From NCBI GenBank assembly GCA_003640385.1, contig RCAB01000062.1:146057-210056 (forward strand): a stretch of 64,000 nucleotides of DNA. The letters run 5' to 3'. Shown here piece after piece: positions 20,882-32,950 of this stretch. The DNA comes from Setaria digitata (Eukaryota; Nematoda; Chromadorea; Rhabditida; Setariidae). Under the pieces are notes generated by a model. That model was not told the origin of the DNA and searched no databases. It worked only from the letters and a program-made list of their open reading frames with translations. A program made the position numbers and the translations under genes. The stretch's first letter is position 1, and each line of letters opens with the position of its first letter.

Positions 20882-20926
20882 TGCGTGTACGTGTGCGTGT
20901 GCGTGTGCGTCTGCGTGTGCGTGTGC
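20882..20926. repeat. (GTGTGC)n-type alternating purine-pyrimidine array
   Basis: About 45 bases of imperfect GTGTGC/GCGTGT repeats, strikingly GC-rich against the surrounding AT-rich sequence. Alternating purine-pyrimidine tracts of this kind can adopt Z-DNA. Confidence 0.85.
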
Positions 20927-21608
20927 TTTGTATCTGATTCCATTTGACTCTTTCTATTTCATGTTTTAATTAAAATTTCAAAGCTTTTCTTGATTATAGC
21001 TAATGGAAGGAACGCATAAATTTTTCACCTCATTCAAGAGTGATTCTAGTTATCTATGATGATAATTCAAGAAAAAATTCTAGGAAATCTGAAATGATGA
21101 TTCGCCAGTTCTGAATCCGACGTATAGTTGAAGGAATTGTTTCAGTTATGATATTTTATCTGTTATTGCCGATACTATCCACTGCCAACACAGAGATGCC
21201 GAAGGTTTCAGTGTTGCAGAAGAAAAACTTCATCCTATTTATACTTGCTTCATTCCAGAGATTTTCCATCTGTGAATGTAATGAATATTTGACAAGAAAT
21301 GGAAAGAAGGATAAATTGAAGTTGCAATGTATAAAGGGAAATTTGCATGTAATTAGTATGAATTAATTAATGAGCGACTCTTGAAAGGTCATTACATCAT
21401 GAATATTATTTTCAATAAATAGTCTTCACTTATATCGACCAAATTTATTAGGGAAAAATTTTTTAAACCAAAAAAGCTTTTTCCACAATAATTTATAATT
21501 ATTATTTGGTTGTCCAAATTTCACGATCTAGAAAAATAGAAATATTTAATTTTGCCAACAATTTAAATGTTTTTTTTTTTCAGCATCATTTAATGAAAGG
21601 TATTCTTA

Positions 21609-21660
21609 AGTTTTTGTTAACTCTAATAAATTTGAAAGTTTTTGTTAACTCTAATAAATT
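21609..21660. repeat. 24-bp direct repeat, two copies
   Basis: A perfect 24-base unit beginning AGTTTTTGTTAACTC occurs at 21609-21632 and 21637-21660, separated by 4 bases. Confidence 0.9.
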
Positions 21661-22388
21661 AAATTTACATTTTAATTTTTTATACTTTTGTCACTCTAAG
21701 TGATTGCACTAAACAACTGGTAATTTCATTGAACAATATGTTCGTTGACATTTTAGTTACATTTTCATTTTATGTATTTATTAATTTCTTGAATTAATTC
21801 TTCTTAGAGTTAAATGTCATGTCTAGGTAAATCATCATTTAACAACTATAATAATGATATTCAATTTAATACTTTATGATTTTAAATATTTGTTAATTAA
21901 ATGAAATATTTAACGCCAAATACTTGTGCCACTTTCTCTAAGTTTTTTATTTCTGTACTTTTTTTAATGCATCTCTTTTAATTTTCTATACTTTTTAGAA
22001 AATTTTTAAATTTACATTTTAATTTTTTATACTTTTGTACTTGTTAATTTTTTTTAGAACATGTTTATTTTTAAACGAATTAAATTTTTTTCAATTCGAA
22101 ATTCCATACTTTCTTTTAATTTAGCAACTTTTTATTTGTTTAATAAATTTGTATTTTGGAATAAGCAGACTTAATTTAGTTAAAATTTTTTTACTAGTGA
22201 ATTTAGGAATTTCAAGGATTTGTTTGATTTTTTTTCTTTTTTGAAATTTCTTTAATTATTTTGAAAAAAATAGTAAAAAATTTAGGCAGATGGAATATTG
22301 AGAATTAAATTTCATTCTTCAAATGGTTCGTTATTCTTATTCTCTTCCATCTAAAAAAGTTGTTCATTTTGAAATTTTCGGGTAGCAT

Positions 22389-25300
22389 GTGAAGCAATCG
22401 ATGAATCTTGTTAGCATCGAACAATTTCTTGTGGCTTGTGAAAGTTGGAATCTGGAAGAGGTGCATCAGGCTGTGGAATCTGGATTTCTTGTTGATGCAT
22501 TCGATGATGATCACGTTACCGGATTACAAATGGCTGCTGCAACCGGAAATATTGGGATTGCTAGTTTTCAATTATTTTAACAAAGTCTTTCCGACGAATC
22601 AATTTAGCATAATACTTAATTGTACCCACAATTACAATAACACATAAAAATATAATTCAGTGAGTTTAGGTCCAGTACTTACTAGATCGAGGTGCAGATA
22701 TCGAGAAAACGAATCAGGTTGGTATGACAGCTCTTCATCATGCAGCAAGAAATGGTCATGCCAATATTGTACGAATACTCGTTCAACGTGGTGCGAACTA
22801 TCACAAATTGACGTACGTCATTTACGCTATTTGATAAGAAAAAGAAAAGAGATGGAAAAGCTTTCATCAAATCAACAACAAAATAATTAATAGTAAATAA
22901 ACTTGAATAGTAAGATGCAAAATATATACACATCATACAAGGAATAAGCCGTGATATGTATTTTATCATTATCACTGTATCATTAATCAATTTAGATATC
23001 TTGGTGCATCAGCAATGACATTAGCAGCCGGAAGTGGATATACAGAAGTCGTTAAATTACTCCTTGATTTACGAGTTAATATCAATCCACCACATACCGC
23101 ACTCTGTCCAACACCTGTGATAGCTGCAGCTTTTCGAAGGCACACACATTTATGCGCGCTATTATCACACAGGTAAATCAAATTGAAACAATGCCATGTA
23201 ATGATAACATTATCATAAACTTATCTTTTACGTTTATCTGTGTTGTTATGCTTTGTTCTTTTCTTTTCAGTATCTCAAGTCGAGTAACGCGCAATCACGT
23301 AAGTGAAAAGTTCTGATAAGCAATAAGTGAGCATTATGACATCGACTGAAATATTTAATTGATTCAATGTCTACACAAAAAGAACTGTATGCAAATTATG
23401 AACTTTATCACAAATATCATCCATTTTTTCCCTTCATTTTGCACCAAATAACAGAAATGATTGTAGAGGAGCTTATCTGGATGGAAATATTCAACGGTTA
23501 TCAAACCTTTCCGCCTTATCAACAGCGATATCATGCGGTGCAACAACAGTTGTTGGAGCACTTCTGGAACTTGGCGCTGACCCGACGTTTCGCTCCTTAA
23601 ATGGTATGACCTCAGTGGAACTTGCACAGCATTTACAACGAAATGAGATGCTAGCAGTAATGAATTCGGCTATTCGAAGTACGCTAAAAGGTAAGCTTCA
23701 AGTTGCAATTCATTATAAATCAGAATTAGAACCGTTAATTATGCCTAATTACAATCAAAACATTGCAAATGATATGAAAAAAGGAAAAAAAAAAATGATG
23801 TTAAATTGTTTGATTTCCATGAATAATTAATTAACCGTGATGCTCAGTTTTTAATTCCCAGGAATAGTAAAAAAATTTTGATTCTTTATTAATAGAGGTT
23901 CATATTTTATTATTTTAACAAAAAAAAAAAAAAAAAAAATAGGTTTTTTTTTTTTTTTTTTCATTTTAAGAAGAGGAACCGATGGAAGCCGACTTACGAC
24001 AACTCATTTATGGCAACGATGAAAATGCTATTCGATTAATACTTCATCGACATTTGCCGTATGTTCCACTACCCGAAAACACAACGCCATTAATGTATGC
24101 GGTACTGTTAGCTGATATTAATATCGTAAGCAAATATTCAACGATCATTTCTTTCATTCTTACGCATGTTATTTTGTGAAAAAAAAAAAAAAAATGAGTT
24201 AGCAATGATTTAAATGAAAATTAATCTTTGAAATAGGTAAGATTAATTCAAGAATCAAATGTTATGGATATTAATGCTGCGGAAAATGTTTGCGGACTTA
24301 CAGCTCTCATGTTTGCTGCAATCATCGGGTATGATAAAATCAGTTTTGCAATGATAAGTAGTAATTTTTTTTTTATGATTTATCATAGTCTATTTAGTGA
24401 TCACAAAATTATTCACTTATTTCAAGTTTGATAGTTCTTTTTGAACTTCATTAAGATAGATAAAATTTCAATATGATTTTAAGCGATGAATGGGCTTAAT
24501 TGAAATTTTGCAAATATCAAATTTGGATACTGAATGGACAAAAACCAAGAAATGCTCCTTATTGGCTAATTATTAAGCATTATTAATAACAATAATGATT
24601 ATTAGGGATCTGATGCTAGGAGACAAATGAGTGAAGCAGAATTGCGAAAAATCGAGAAGTAAGGACCCAAACTTAGTCAATTAATTATTTTAGAAATTAC
24701 GAAGTTATAGAATATTTGGTAAGCCGTGGTGCCGATATATCACTCATGTCGTTTGACGGATTTACAGCAATCGATTATGCGTTTGCTACAGGTATTGCAC
24801 CTCTTAATTATACGCTTATTGCTGTGATAATTTTTCATTTTATCCGTTAAATTTAAATTTGGAAAACCATATACGACTGTAAAATAAGCTGCGAAAGAAG
24901 ACAAATAGATAAAAATTTAGAAAAATGCTTGATTTGACCTAGTCACAGAAATCCTCTTTGACCGCTAATCAGTCCAGTTTTTTTTTTTGAATTTCAAAAA
25001 CAAAATGATTTTTGATTGTAATTTTCAGGAAATATCAATGCTAATTTACTTTGTTTCTTGCAACAACGCCTCGGAAATGGCACTAACCAGTTATCACAAC
25101 GCACTGATACCCATCAACACCAGCACCTGAGTCGTGTCATTCATAATAGTAAGACGAAGATTGTATGTTTTGTGGTTTTTGGAAAGATAAGCTACCAGTG
25201 AGTAGATATGATAGCTAATTATTAAGCAGATACGATCACACACTTATCACTGTTCAACACAAGTTCACAACATGATTTCATTTTTTGTCTTTTGTAAAAG

Positions 25301-28097
25301 ATAGACTATCACTGAGAAGACGTGATTACTTATCACAGGTTTCATAATCGATGCTTTAGCTACACAGCGGAAATGCTTTAAACATTGACACACGTGCGTG
25401 GTCGTACTGTCTTATCAATGACAGCCTGCCAACAGGAGACAGATTATCTACTCAGTAGTGAAAGTGAAATACGTAAAGGGAAATGAACAGTTGGAGAATA
25501 GAAAAGAAGATAAAAATGCTTCCGAAAATGCAGGGAAATTACGTAATAAAGTTCTTTGCGCAAAATTTCACGTCAAATCTATTTTCATAGGCACGAACAT
25601 ATGAGAAAAAATGAGTGCATAACGTATTTCACGCAGAATACACGTTGCATAATAATTACTACGAATAACATTAGTCACTAAATAATGATAATTGTAGTGA
25701 AAGAAGAGTGAATTAGTGAAAATAATTTGGTGATTTTTAGCTGAACAAGATATCCAGTCATGTTGGTCTCAGTAGTAATGCAGGAAGTGGCGCAGATAAC
25801 AAGGAAAAGCCAAATTTCAGCAAGACTCATCTGGCTAAGTTAGTGCAAATTCATCAGCATGATGATGAGGAATTTATTCTGGCCAATGATATTCTCAAAT
25901 CGGTTGGAAATGAAAAAATTGGAAAAAAGGATGACTTGCATCGATACATTGAAGCTGCCAGATTTGTTGCCGAAGTATGTTTTTATTTAATTTAAGTAAT
26001 TAAATCATCCTTGAAAAAAAAAACGAAAAAAGAAAGGCACTTTTCATTAACTTTTCCTTGCTTTTTCTGAGTTTTGTTTCTAACAGGAACGAATTCCTGT
26101 AAACTCCTTTTTTTTTAAGATTTAGGAATTTCTGAAATAAAAAAAAAAAAAAAAGCTTTAAAGAAGTCTAATCTTTGGAAAGGAAATATTTTTTTTTTTT
26201 TTTAGAATTGTGCTAGCCAAGGTATTATTAATTTACCGGTTGTATTTGCACTTAACAAAACTGATTCGGAAATGAGTAATTCGATAAAATATGGCCAATC
26301 GTTGGAGAATTCAATCTCCACCGTTATGCCAATCAATCATAAGCATCGGAATTTCCTATCAACTGCGCAAATGAATGCTTATTTATACTATGTAAGCAAT
26401 AATCATTTACGTGAAAAAGATTTATTCTTCATGACGTACGTGTTCGTATGGCAGAAGAAATACGAGAATTGATTTTCTGCAATACAGCCGTATGATTGAT
26501 GATAAGAATCCGAATAATTCGAACTTTTAATAAGACAATAATATAAGAATAAAAACTTTAATAATAATTTTTTTTTCCAGCAATATTTTTCGGCTATACA
26601 TAGATTGAAAAGTTTTAAATGGAACCCATATGGAAAGTATTGAATGAAAATGAATTACTGAAATGCAATTTTTAGGAATATCGTTTTCGGAATAGAAGTA
26701 CCGGTGGAACATTTTTAAATGCTAGCCGAACACGCCATCTTTATGATGATAACGATAGCCAGAAAATAAGTTCATCAACATCAGCCTCAGGCTAGAAAAT
26801 TTCTCTGCTGCTATAAAAATGTTAATTAAAAATTTGCTAATATGTGTTAGAAAGGTTCTGCTTGTATGAAGATAAAGTTTAGAGTGATTGCTGAAGTATC
26901 GGCAATATTATCCTTTTCAGATCATTCATCTTCTATGCTTTCACGTCAGTACGCATCATTGGAATACGGATCAACGCATACATTGGGCACCATTCCACGC
27001 TATCGTAGTCGATCACGTGAAACAATTAAACGCAACAATATTGATGATGACGATGGACGCAATTCACCATCACGTTCATCTCTGAATCAGTATATTTTTT
27101 CAGACAAAGACGGTGAACGCTTGAAGAAGTAAGTTGCGCAAAAGCTTCGGAAGGGATGTAATAAATCGACGAATTGATTTTTAATTCGTCATCGCAGGAA
27201 GTACTGATCTTAATCTTTGGCAATTATCAGTAAGTGATAACCTCCAAGTAATGAATTTTAATGCAACATAACATCTAATACAACGCAGAAGTACTTCAAC
27301 GCCAACACTTGACGCGCTTGTTCGGCGATGTTCCTTTAATGATAACAATGGTGTGGATAAGATGAAGCGAAAATTGAGTAACATATCAGCAACAAAAGCT
27401 GCTACCTATGATAACGCTTATCACGAACGACGAAGGCAGAAAGTTACAGAAGGCAAATTGATTTCAATCATTACAAAATTAAATAGCTCAATTTAATGCT
27501 CAAAGTTTAGAAGTATTTTTAACTATCTGTTTATATGTCTCCTTCCATCTATCTCATTAATTGGATTACTACTTAATTAATACTGTAGCTAAAAAAACAA
27601 AGATTTGATGACTTCATACTTATAAATGCTCCATAAATGCTGTGAAATTTTACCAGTGAACAATTTCTTTAAATTGATAACAACTGTAAAAGAATTGAAA
27701 AGACCGATTTTTACAGTGAAGGAAATCATATTAAGTATAAGCATTTCTTGTATCTATGTATCATAGATCGAACAACTGATCAATTGATCATAGTATATTT
27801 TTGCTTTATTTACAGTTTTGAGGTGCAAGAAATTAGGTAAAGTAGCGATCAATTGAAATAATGAAGTAATGATGCATCAGGAATTAAATCATTTCGATCT
27901 TAACTGATTTTATAGATCTGATATGGGAGAAGCTAAGTGAAGCAGGCCTTGGAAGATATATCAGTTTACTGAAAGATGAAGAAGTGGATAAGGGAACATT
28001 TTTAGCTCTAACAAACGATGATCTCGTTGATATTGGTATCAGCGACGCGATACACCGGAAAGCTTTGCTTAGAATTGCGAAAACTCTCAGATACTAA
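22389..28097 (+). CDS. mlt-2: Ankyrin-repeat and SAM protein, ANKS6/MLT-2 type
   Basis: Scaffold protein of the ANKS6 family, which in vertebrates partners NEK8 and inversin at the cilium and in C. elegans (MLT-2) partners NEKL-2 in moulting. Exons: 22389-22559, 22670-22812, 22996-23172, 23271-23309, 23455-23690, 23971-24125, 24237-24328, 24694-24791, 25029-25162, 25741-25974, 26206-26391, 26676-26790, 26921-27128, 27289-27452, 27916-28097; 777 aa. About ten ankyrin units fill the first 400 or so residues, for example MTALHHAARNGHANIVRIL, LGASAMTLAAGSGYTEVVKL and CGLTALMFAAIIGNYEVIEY. A Ser/Asp/Arg-rich linker follows, then a C-terminal SAM domain (IWEKLSEAGLGRYISLL to RKALLRIAKTL). The repeat order resembles remembered ANKS6 more than ANKS3. 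Three junctions need GC donors (after 22559, 26790, 27452), and the exon 4/5 junction uses a weak GT site. An ATG at 22401 is an alternative start. Confidence 0.82.
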
Positions 28098-30207
28098 TAA
28101 AAATTTACTTATGATGTGATTAAAATTGCTCAATTACCTACTGTTAGTTATGTCAAACAAAAAAAAAAAAAAAATTATATGAATTTCGAAAAATAGATCG
28201 TTTATTTATCTTGCTATGTTTAAAAGCTATTAAATAAATTTGCCTCGATGGTATAATTAATGGAAAAAGGCAATAATTTTGCTTAATTATATCAATATAC
28301 ATAAATCGTAAATGAAAAAAAAAAAAAAAAAAAGTGATACAAGTAAATAAATTGATTAATTGATAGCCGCATTCATGGAAACGGTTCCAAACAGCAATAA
28401 ACCTTATCACTTGCCTTATCACAAGTACGCGAATATCAATCTGAGTTAATATTTTATTGGCATTTTATCATCCTCATCTGTCAATCAATCATAAAGAATA
28501 CTATTTTCAACATCTGTTATAACTGTAGAAGTATCAAATTATAGTAACATTTTTATTATCATTTCATCATTGCTATCTATCAGCCATCTCCACTTTCGAA
28601 TATTGAATTTAATCTAATTTATTCACCTGCTTCTTTTTCATCTCATATCAGCTGATTAAACAAGTCTCGTTCATGTTTTATTTAAGAATGAATCGAAATA
28701 AACAATGTATAAAATCTAGTTTAATTGTCCTCTTTCAACGTCAACTATGTTAACAGTGCTGTCTAGCTATGACACATCATCCCTTTAGACCATGTCATAT
28801 CAGTTAGTTGATAAAGATGGATAGGTTGTTAAAATTATCAAGAACCTGAATTGATATTGTTATTGATGATAAGCTGGACGAAAGAATCATCATCATCAAA
28901 CTTAATCATTCAGTCAAAGACATCTCATAAATTTCCCGCAGATTATCCATCATTTTCATCTCTTATTTAAAAAAAAAGATTCCAATTGAATTTGACAAAA
29001 AAAAAAAAAATGAAAAAAAAACACAATTTTGTTTTCTTCTATTACCTCTTTCTTTTTTATGATAATCTTTTGATAACACAGAAAAAAAAAAAGATATATT
29101 TTATCAAATTTTTCCTTTTTCTTCAATAGTTTTTGATAATGATAGAGAGAGGGCGAGAGAGAAACGTTAATTTAAGAGATTTTATTTCTAAAATTTCAAG
29201 GGAAAAAGAAAAGATTATTTGCTCCAAATAAATCTGTTCTATTGAAATACTGTTGCTCGCTGATAAGGGAAAAATTATTTCACGCCTAATTAAGTAACAA
29301 AATGCGAAAAAGGAATTTTTATACATTCACAGATTTCTTAATTTCTTATTTATTACATTATTTTTTCTTTTTATATTGATTTCAAATCACACTATGAATG
29401 ATCGACTTTTAATATTTCTTTCCCTTAGGAATAATGGGAAAAAGATGACGGGGAAGGAAGGCAAAAAGTATTAACATTTAAAAAATGAGGTCGTAGAAGA
29501 CAAAGATTTGATAAAATTTTTTTAAAATTAATAACGATGTGCCGTATAACAGCATAACGGTATATCACAAAAAATGTAGTGGAGATTTTCTCAAAAAAGT
29601 TGGCTACAATTTGCTGCTCATTGGAATCTGCGGTTAATTAATTAATTAGTCAACTAATTTCACTGAACAAATTAAGTCATTGTGTTATCTTTCCTTTTTG
29701 TCCAGCCAAATATTCACTTTTGTGTGCTGTCGGAGAATATAATCAAATTTGACAACAGTTCCTTTCTTCAAAATTCTCAACTATTCCGTCTTTTTTTCCT
29801 CTTCCAAATTTATTGTGATAATTAATTAATCAATCTCTACGGGAAAAACATTTTTTCTAACATTTTTTTTTCCTGTTGTTGAATTTCAACAAAGAGAACT
29901 TTTAAAATTCACATAAGCAATAAGCATTAATTAAATGCGTGATGTTTTTAAGTTTTTCCATTTCTCTTTTTAGGCAATGAAACTGCAAAACATGCCGTCA
30001 TTAATTGTACACGGATAAATTGGCAATTTTAATTTTAATGCAATTTTAATGATAATTAATTTCAACAAGATTGGCTGAAATTTTAGATGAAATACTTTTT
30101 CGTATATATTTACACGGTACACTGAATACGTATGTCAGTCATGCTGTATAAGTTATTTAAAAATTTCGAGATTTTTTAGAAATTTCTGAAACTCCCTTTT
30201 TCTTTTC

Positions 30208-30240
<33 letters not shown>

Positions 30241-31197
30241 GAAGAATTCTTACTTTTATGCAACGAGAGAACTTTCCCTTGATTTATTTTAAACGAAATG
30301 CTATTTTCAAGTCCAAAGATCCATTTCAAAGGTGAAATAAGTGCCTTTGGATGTGGAAAATGCTAAAATTATATATTTGACCTTATTTTCTACATCAGTT
30401 CTCCCTTCCTTTCACTATCCGATTAAAAATTGCAGAATATTATATTCATAATTTCATCTCTGAATGAAATAAATTTAAAGGAAGCAAAAGAATGTGTTTA
30501 ATTATAATTGCTTTTTTCTTTTTCCTTTTTTTTTTTTCTTTTGGATCATAATAAACAAAGTAATACAACTTTGAACATTTATTTCGAAAAATTTCTCGCA
30601 ACAGTTGCGGAATCTTAAAATTAGATCAGATCCGTTTCATAAAAAAGGAAATAATTAATTAATTAGGTGCAAAAGTATACAAACTGATGATATTAGAATG
30701 AGTTTGTAGTACATTAAAGAAATCATTAAGCGAAGCATATTTAAAAAGACGAATGATTTCTTCTGATGGCAGCAGTTATTTTTTTTTTTTTTTGATTTAA
30801 TGAAATATTTGCCTAATTAAAAATATTTTTGCAAAACGAACCACATCTCACTTTATGCTTTTTGGAAGAAAAATTAGGAATGTGCTAGATTTTCAAAATC
30901 TTTTTTTTTTTTTTTCGAAAAAAGAAACAAAATTGGCTTAAATTCCACGAATTGCTGCTCTATGCTATCAAGTAGTTAAAAAATAAATATTTTCAGGAAG
31001 ATGATTTCTCTGCAATAATTTGAAAAATGTTTTCTTTAATGAAAAAAAAAAAAAAAAAAAAAAAAAACAGTCGCTACCAAACTAAAATTTTATGACTTAT
31101 TTTATTTTTAAACAAATTGGCGTTACAGCAAGCAAAAATATATTGCAGTTAACATTTGTGGTGCTAAAAAATAAAAACCTAACAGATTGCTTTTACG

Positions 31198-31238
<41 letters not shown>

Positions 31239-31850
31239 AAAAAACAAAAATTCAAACNGCCTAATTTGAATATGATGAGAAATAACAAAATTCCAACAAT
31301 AACCATTAATGAGCAAATGGCAAAATATCTTCGAAACATTGAAAAAGTGAAATGAAAATGTTACGCATCACAAATACTGCAACAGCTGTAATACGACGAC
31401 TGTCGCACTTATAAAAAAGGGAAGGGAACTAAAATTTTTATTTTCACTCTCTTTTTTTTTTTTTTTTTTTTCAAAGAAAAAAAAAACACTATGGAATTAT
31501 TTACTAACAAACATTGAAGGCTTAATTGTTCCAGATGAGGCTAAAAAGAAAAAGGAAAAAAAAAAAAAAAAGAAAGAAATTAAATTATTGGCTGAATTTT
31601 TGGAAATTGCTTACTAAGCTTTTTTTTTTTAATTATGTATTAGCATAATTTATTTGCTCCTTGAAAGTGTAAAATTCCCAAATTGTAAATTTTATGGAAA
31701 AAAAAAGAGTTAAAAAACACCTCCTCCAAATTTAATCATTTTTTTTTTTTTTTTTAGAAAGTCTCTTTTCATAACTTTTTCGTTTTCATCAAAATTTGAT
31801 AAAATTTCATTTCACAAAGAATAAAGGAAAAAATGATTTGAAAAGATATT
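28098..31850. other. Intergenic region, convergent
   Basis: About 3.75 kb between convergent genes. It is very AT-rich, with A runs at about 31041-31066 and 31199-31236, one N at 31258, and many TGATAA/TTATCA motifs at 28380-28900. No coding exon is recognised. Confidence 0.6.
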
Positions 31851-32913
31851 TTAGTCCTCCCAAGTTAATGAATGCCTTCCATTAACTTGTAGCTGGCAAT
31901 TACGCTTGCCATACCAATTAACATATGCAAATTCTGAATCAGAAACAATAGAATTAAAACGACCACCGAAACGTTTCGATGCTCGGCTTTCGATATTTCG
32001 TGCTGCTTCCAAATTATCGCGAAACTCTTTTAACGTCGACTGAAATTAAGATTTTCTTTAGTAATTAAGTGATATTCTTTTATTAATTAACACATTTAGT
32101 CATTTAGTGACAAAAAAAAAAAAAAAAAAAAGATTGAAAAAAACTGAAGGAACTAATGCATTCGTAAAATCAACGATTAGAACGATTTGGGAAAAATTGT
32201 TAGCTGACCGATAAATTTGACATTTTTTTTTTTGTAAAACATCAAGAATTTATTCGTAAATTTCTTCAGTTCGTTTTTTCTTTTAAATTAATTTATGAAA
32301 TTTTTAACGAATATTTTGCAGGTTAGAGAAAAAGTTGGAAAATATACTTCGATAATTACTCTAAGCATTGCATCGTTACATGTCGATTCATCTGTTTCGA
32401 TACTTCTTGGATCGACAATTGTATTTGTTTCCTCACCGTTGTATCCGCTCATTGCTGCTTCTATTTTCGCTGATTCCTTGAAAAATTTAAATGATCCAAA
32501 CAAGCAATTTTAGTGAAAATCAAAATTCAATCCAAATAATTGTTAACTTTGGTTATCTTAAATAGCAAGGCAAAACTTGAGTGAATTTCTTGCACAAATT
32601 CAAACAATATCTCTCTACCTGAGCTAGGGAGTCAGTTTCTGCAGGTCGAATAGCTGCCGAAGGACCAGCTGATGTTGAAGCAGTTTCTGATTGCTGTGCT
32701 ACCGATTGCTCACCTTGATAACCTGTATTACTTCTTGCTTCGCTGTATGCACCCTCTGATTCATACTTACTCAAGGATGAAATCGGTTGGGCTTCCCGAT
32801 CACTCATAGCATTTTGTCCGATCAGTACCGATTTCTCTAAGGCATCACTTCCCATAATATAAGACTCCTGTTGTTGTTGTTGTTGTGGTTGTTGTGGTTG
32901 TTGCTGCTGTTGC

Positions 32914-32950
<37 letters not shown>

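Larger units (their letters stand above)
18473..22388. other. Intergenic region with simple repeats
   Basis: About 3.9 kb with no convincing exon. It contains A/T homopolymers, the GTGTGC array at 20882-20926, a 24-bp direct repeat at 21609-21632 and 21637-21660, and a roughly 30-bp AT-rich repeat shared by 21661-21690 and 22009-22038. The short open frames here look random. Confidence 0.6.

Noticed and set aside
28098..31850. Search for Wolbachia-derived insertions, tRNAs or SL RNA genes in this and other gaps
   Set aside because: No bacterial-like open frames, cloverleaf-like segments or spliced-leader sequence could be recognised by eye.
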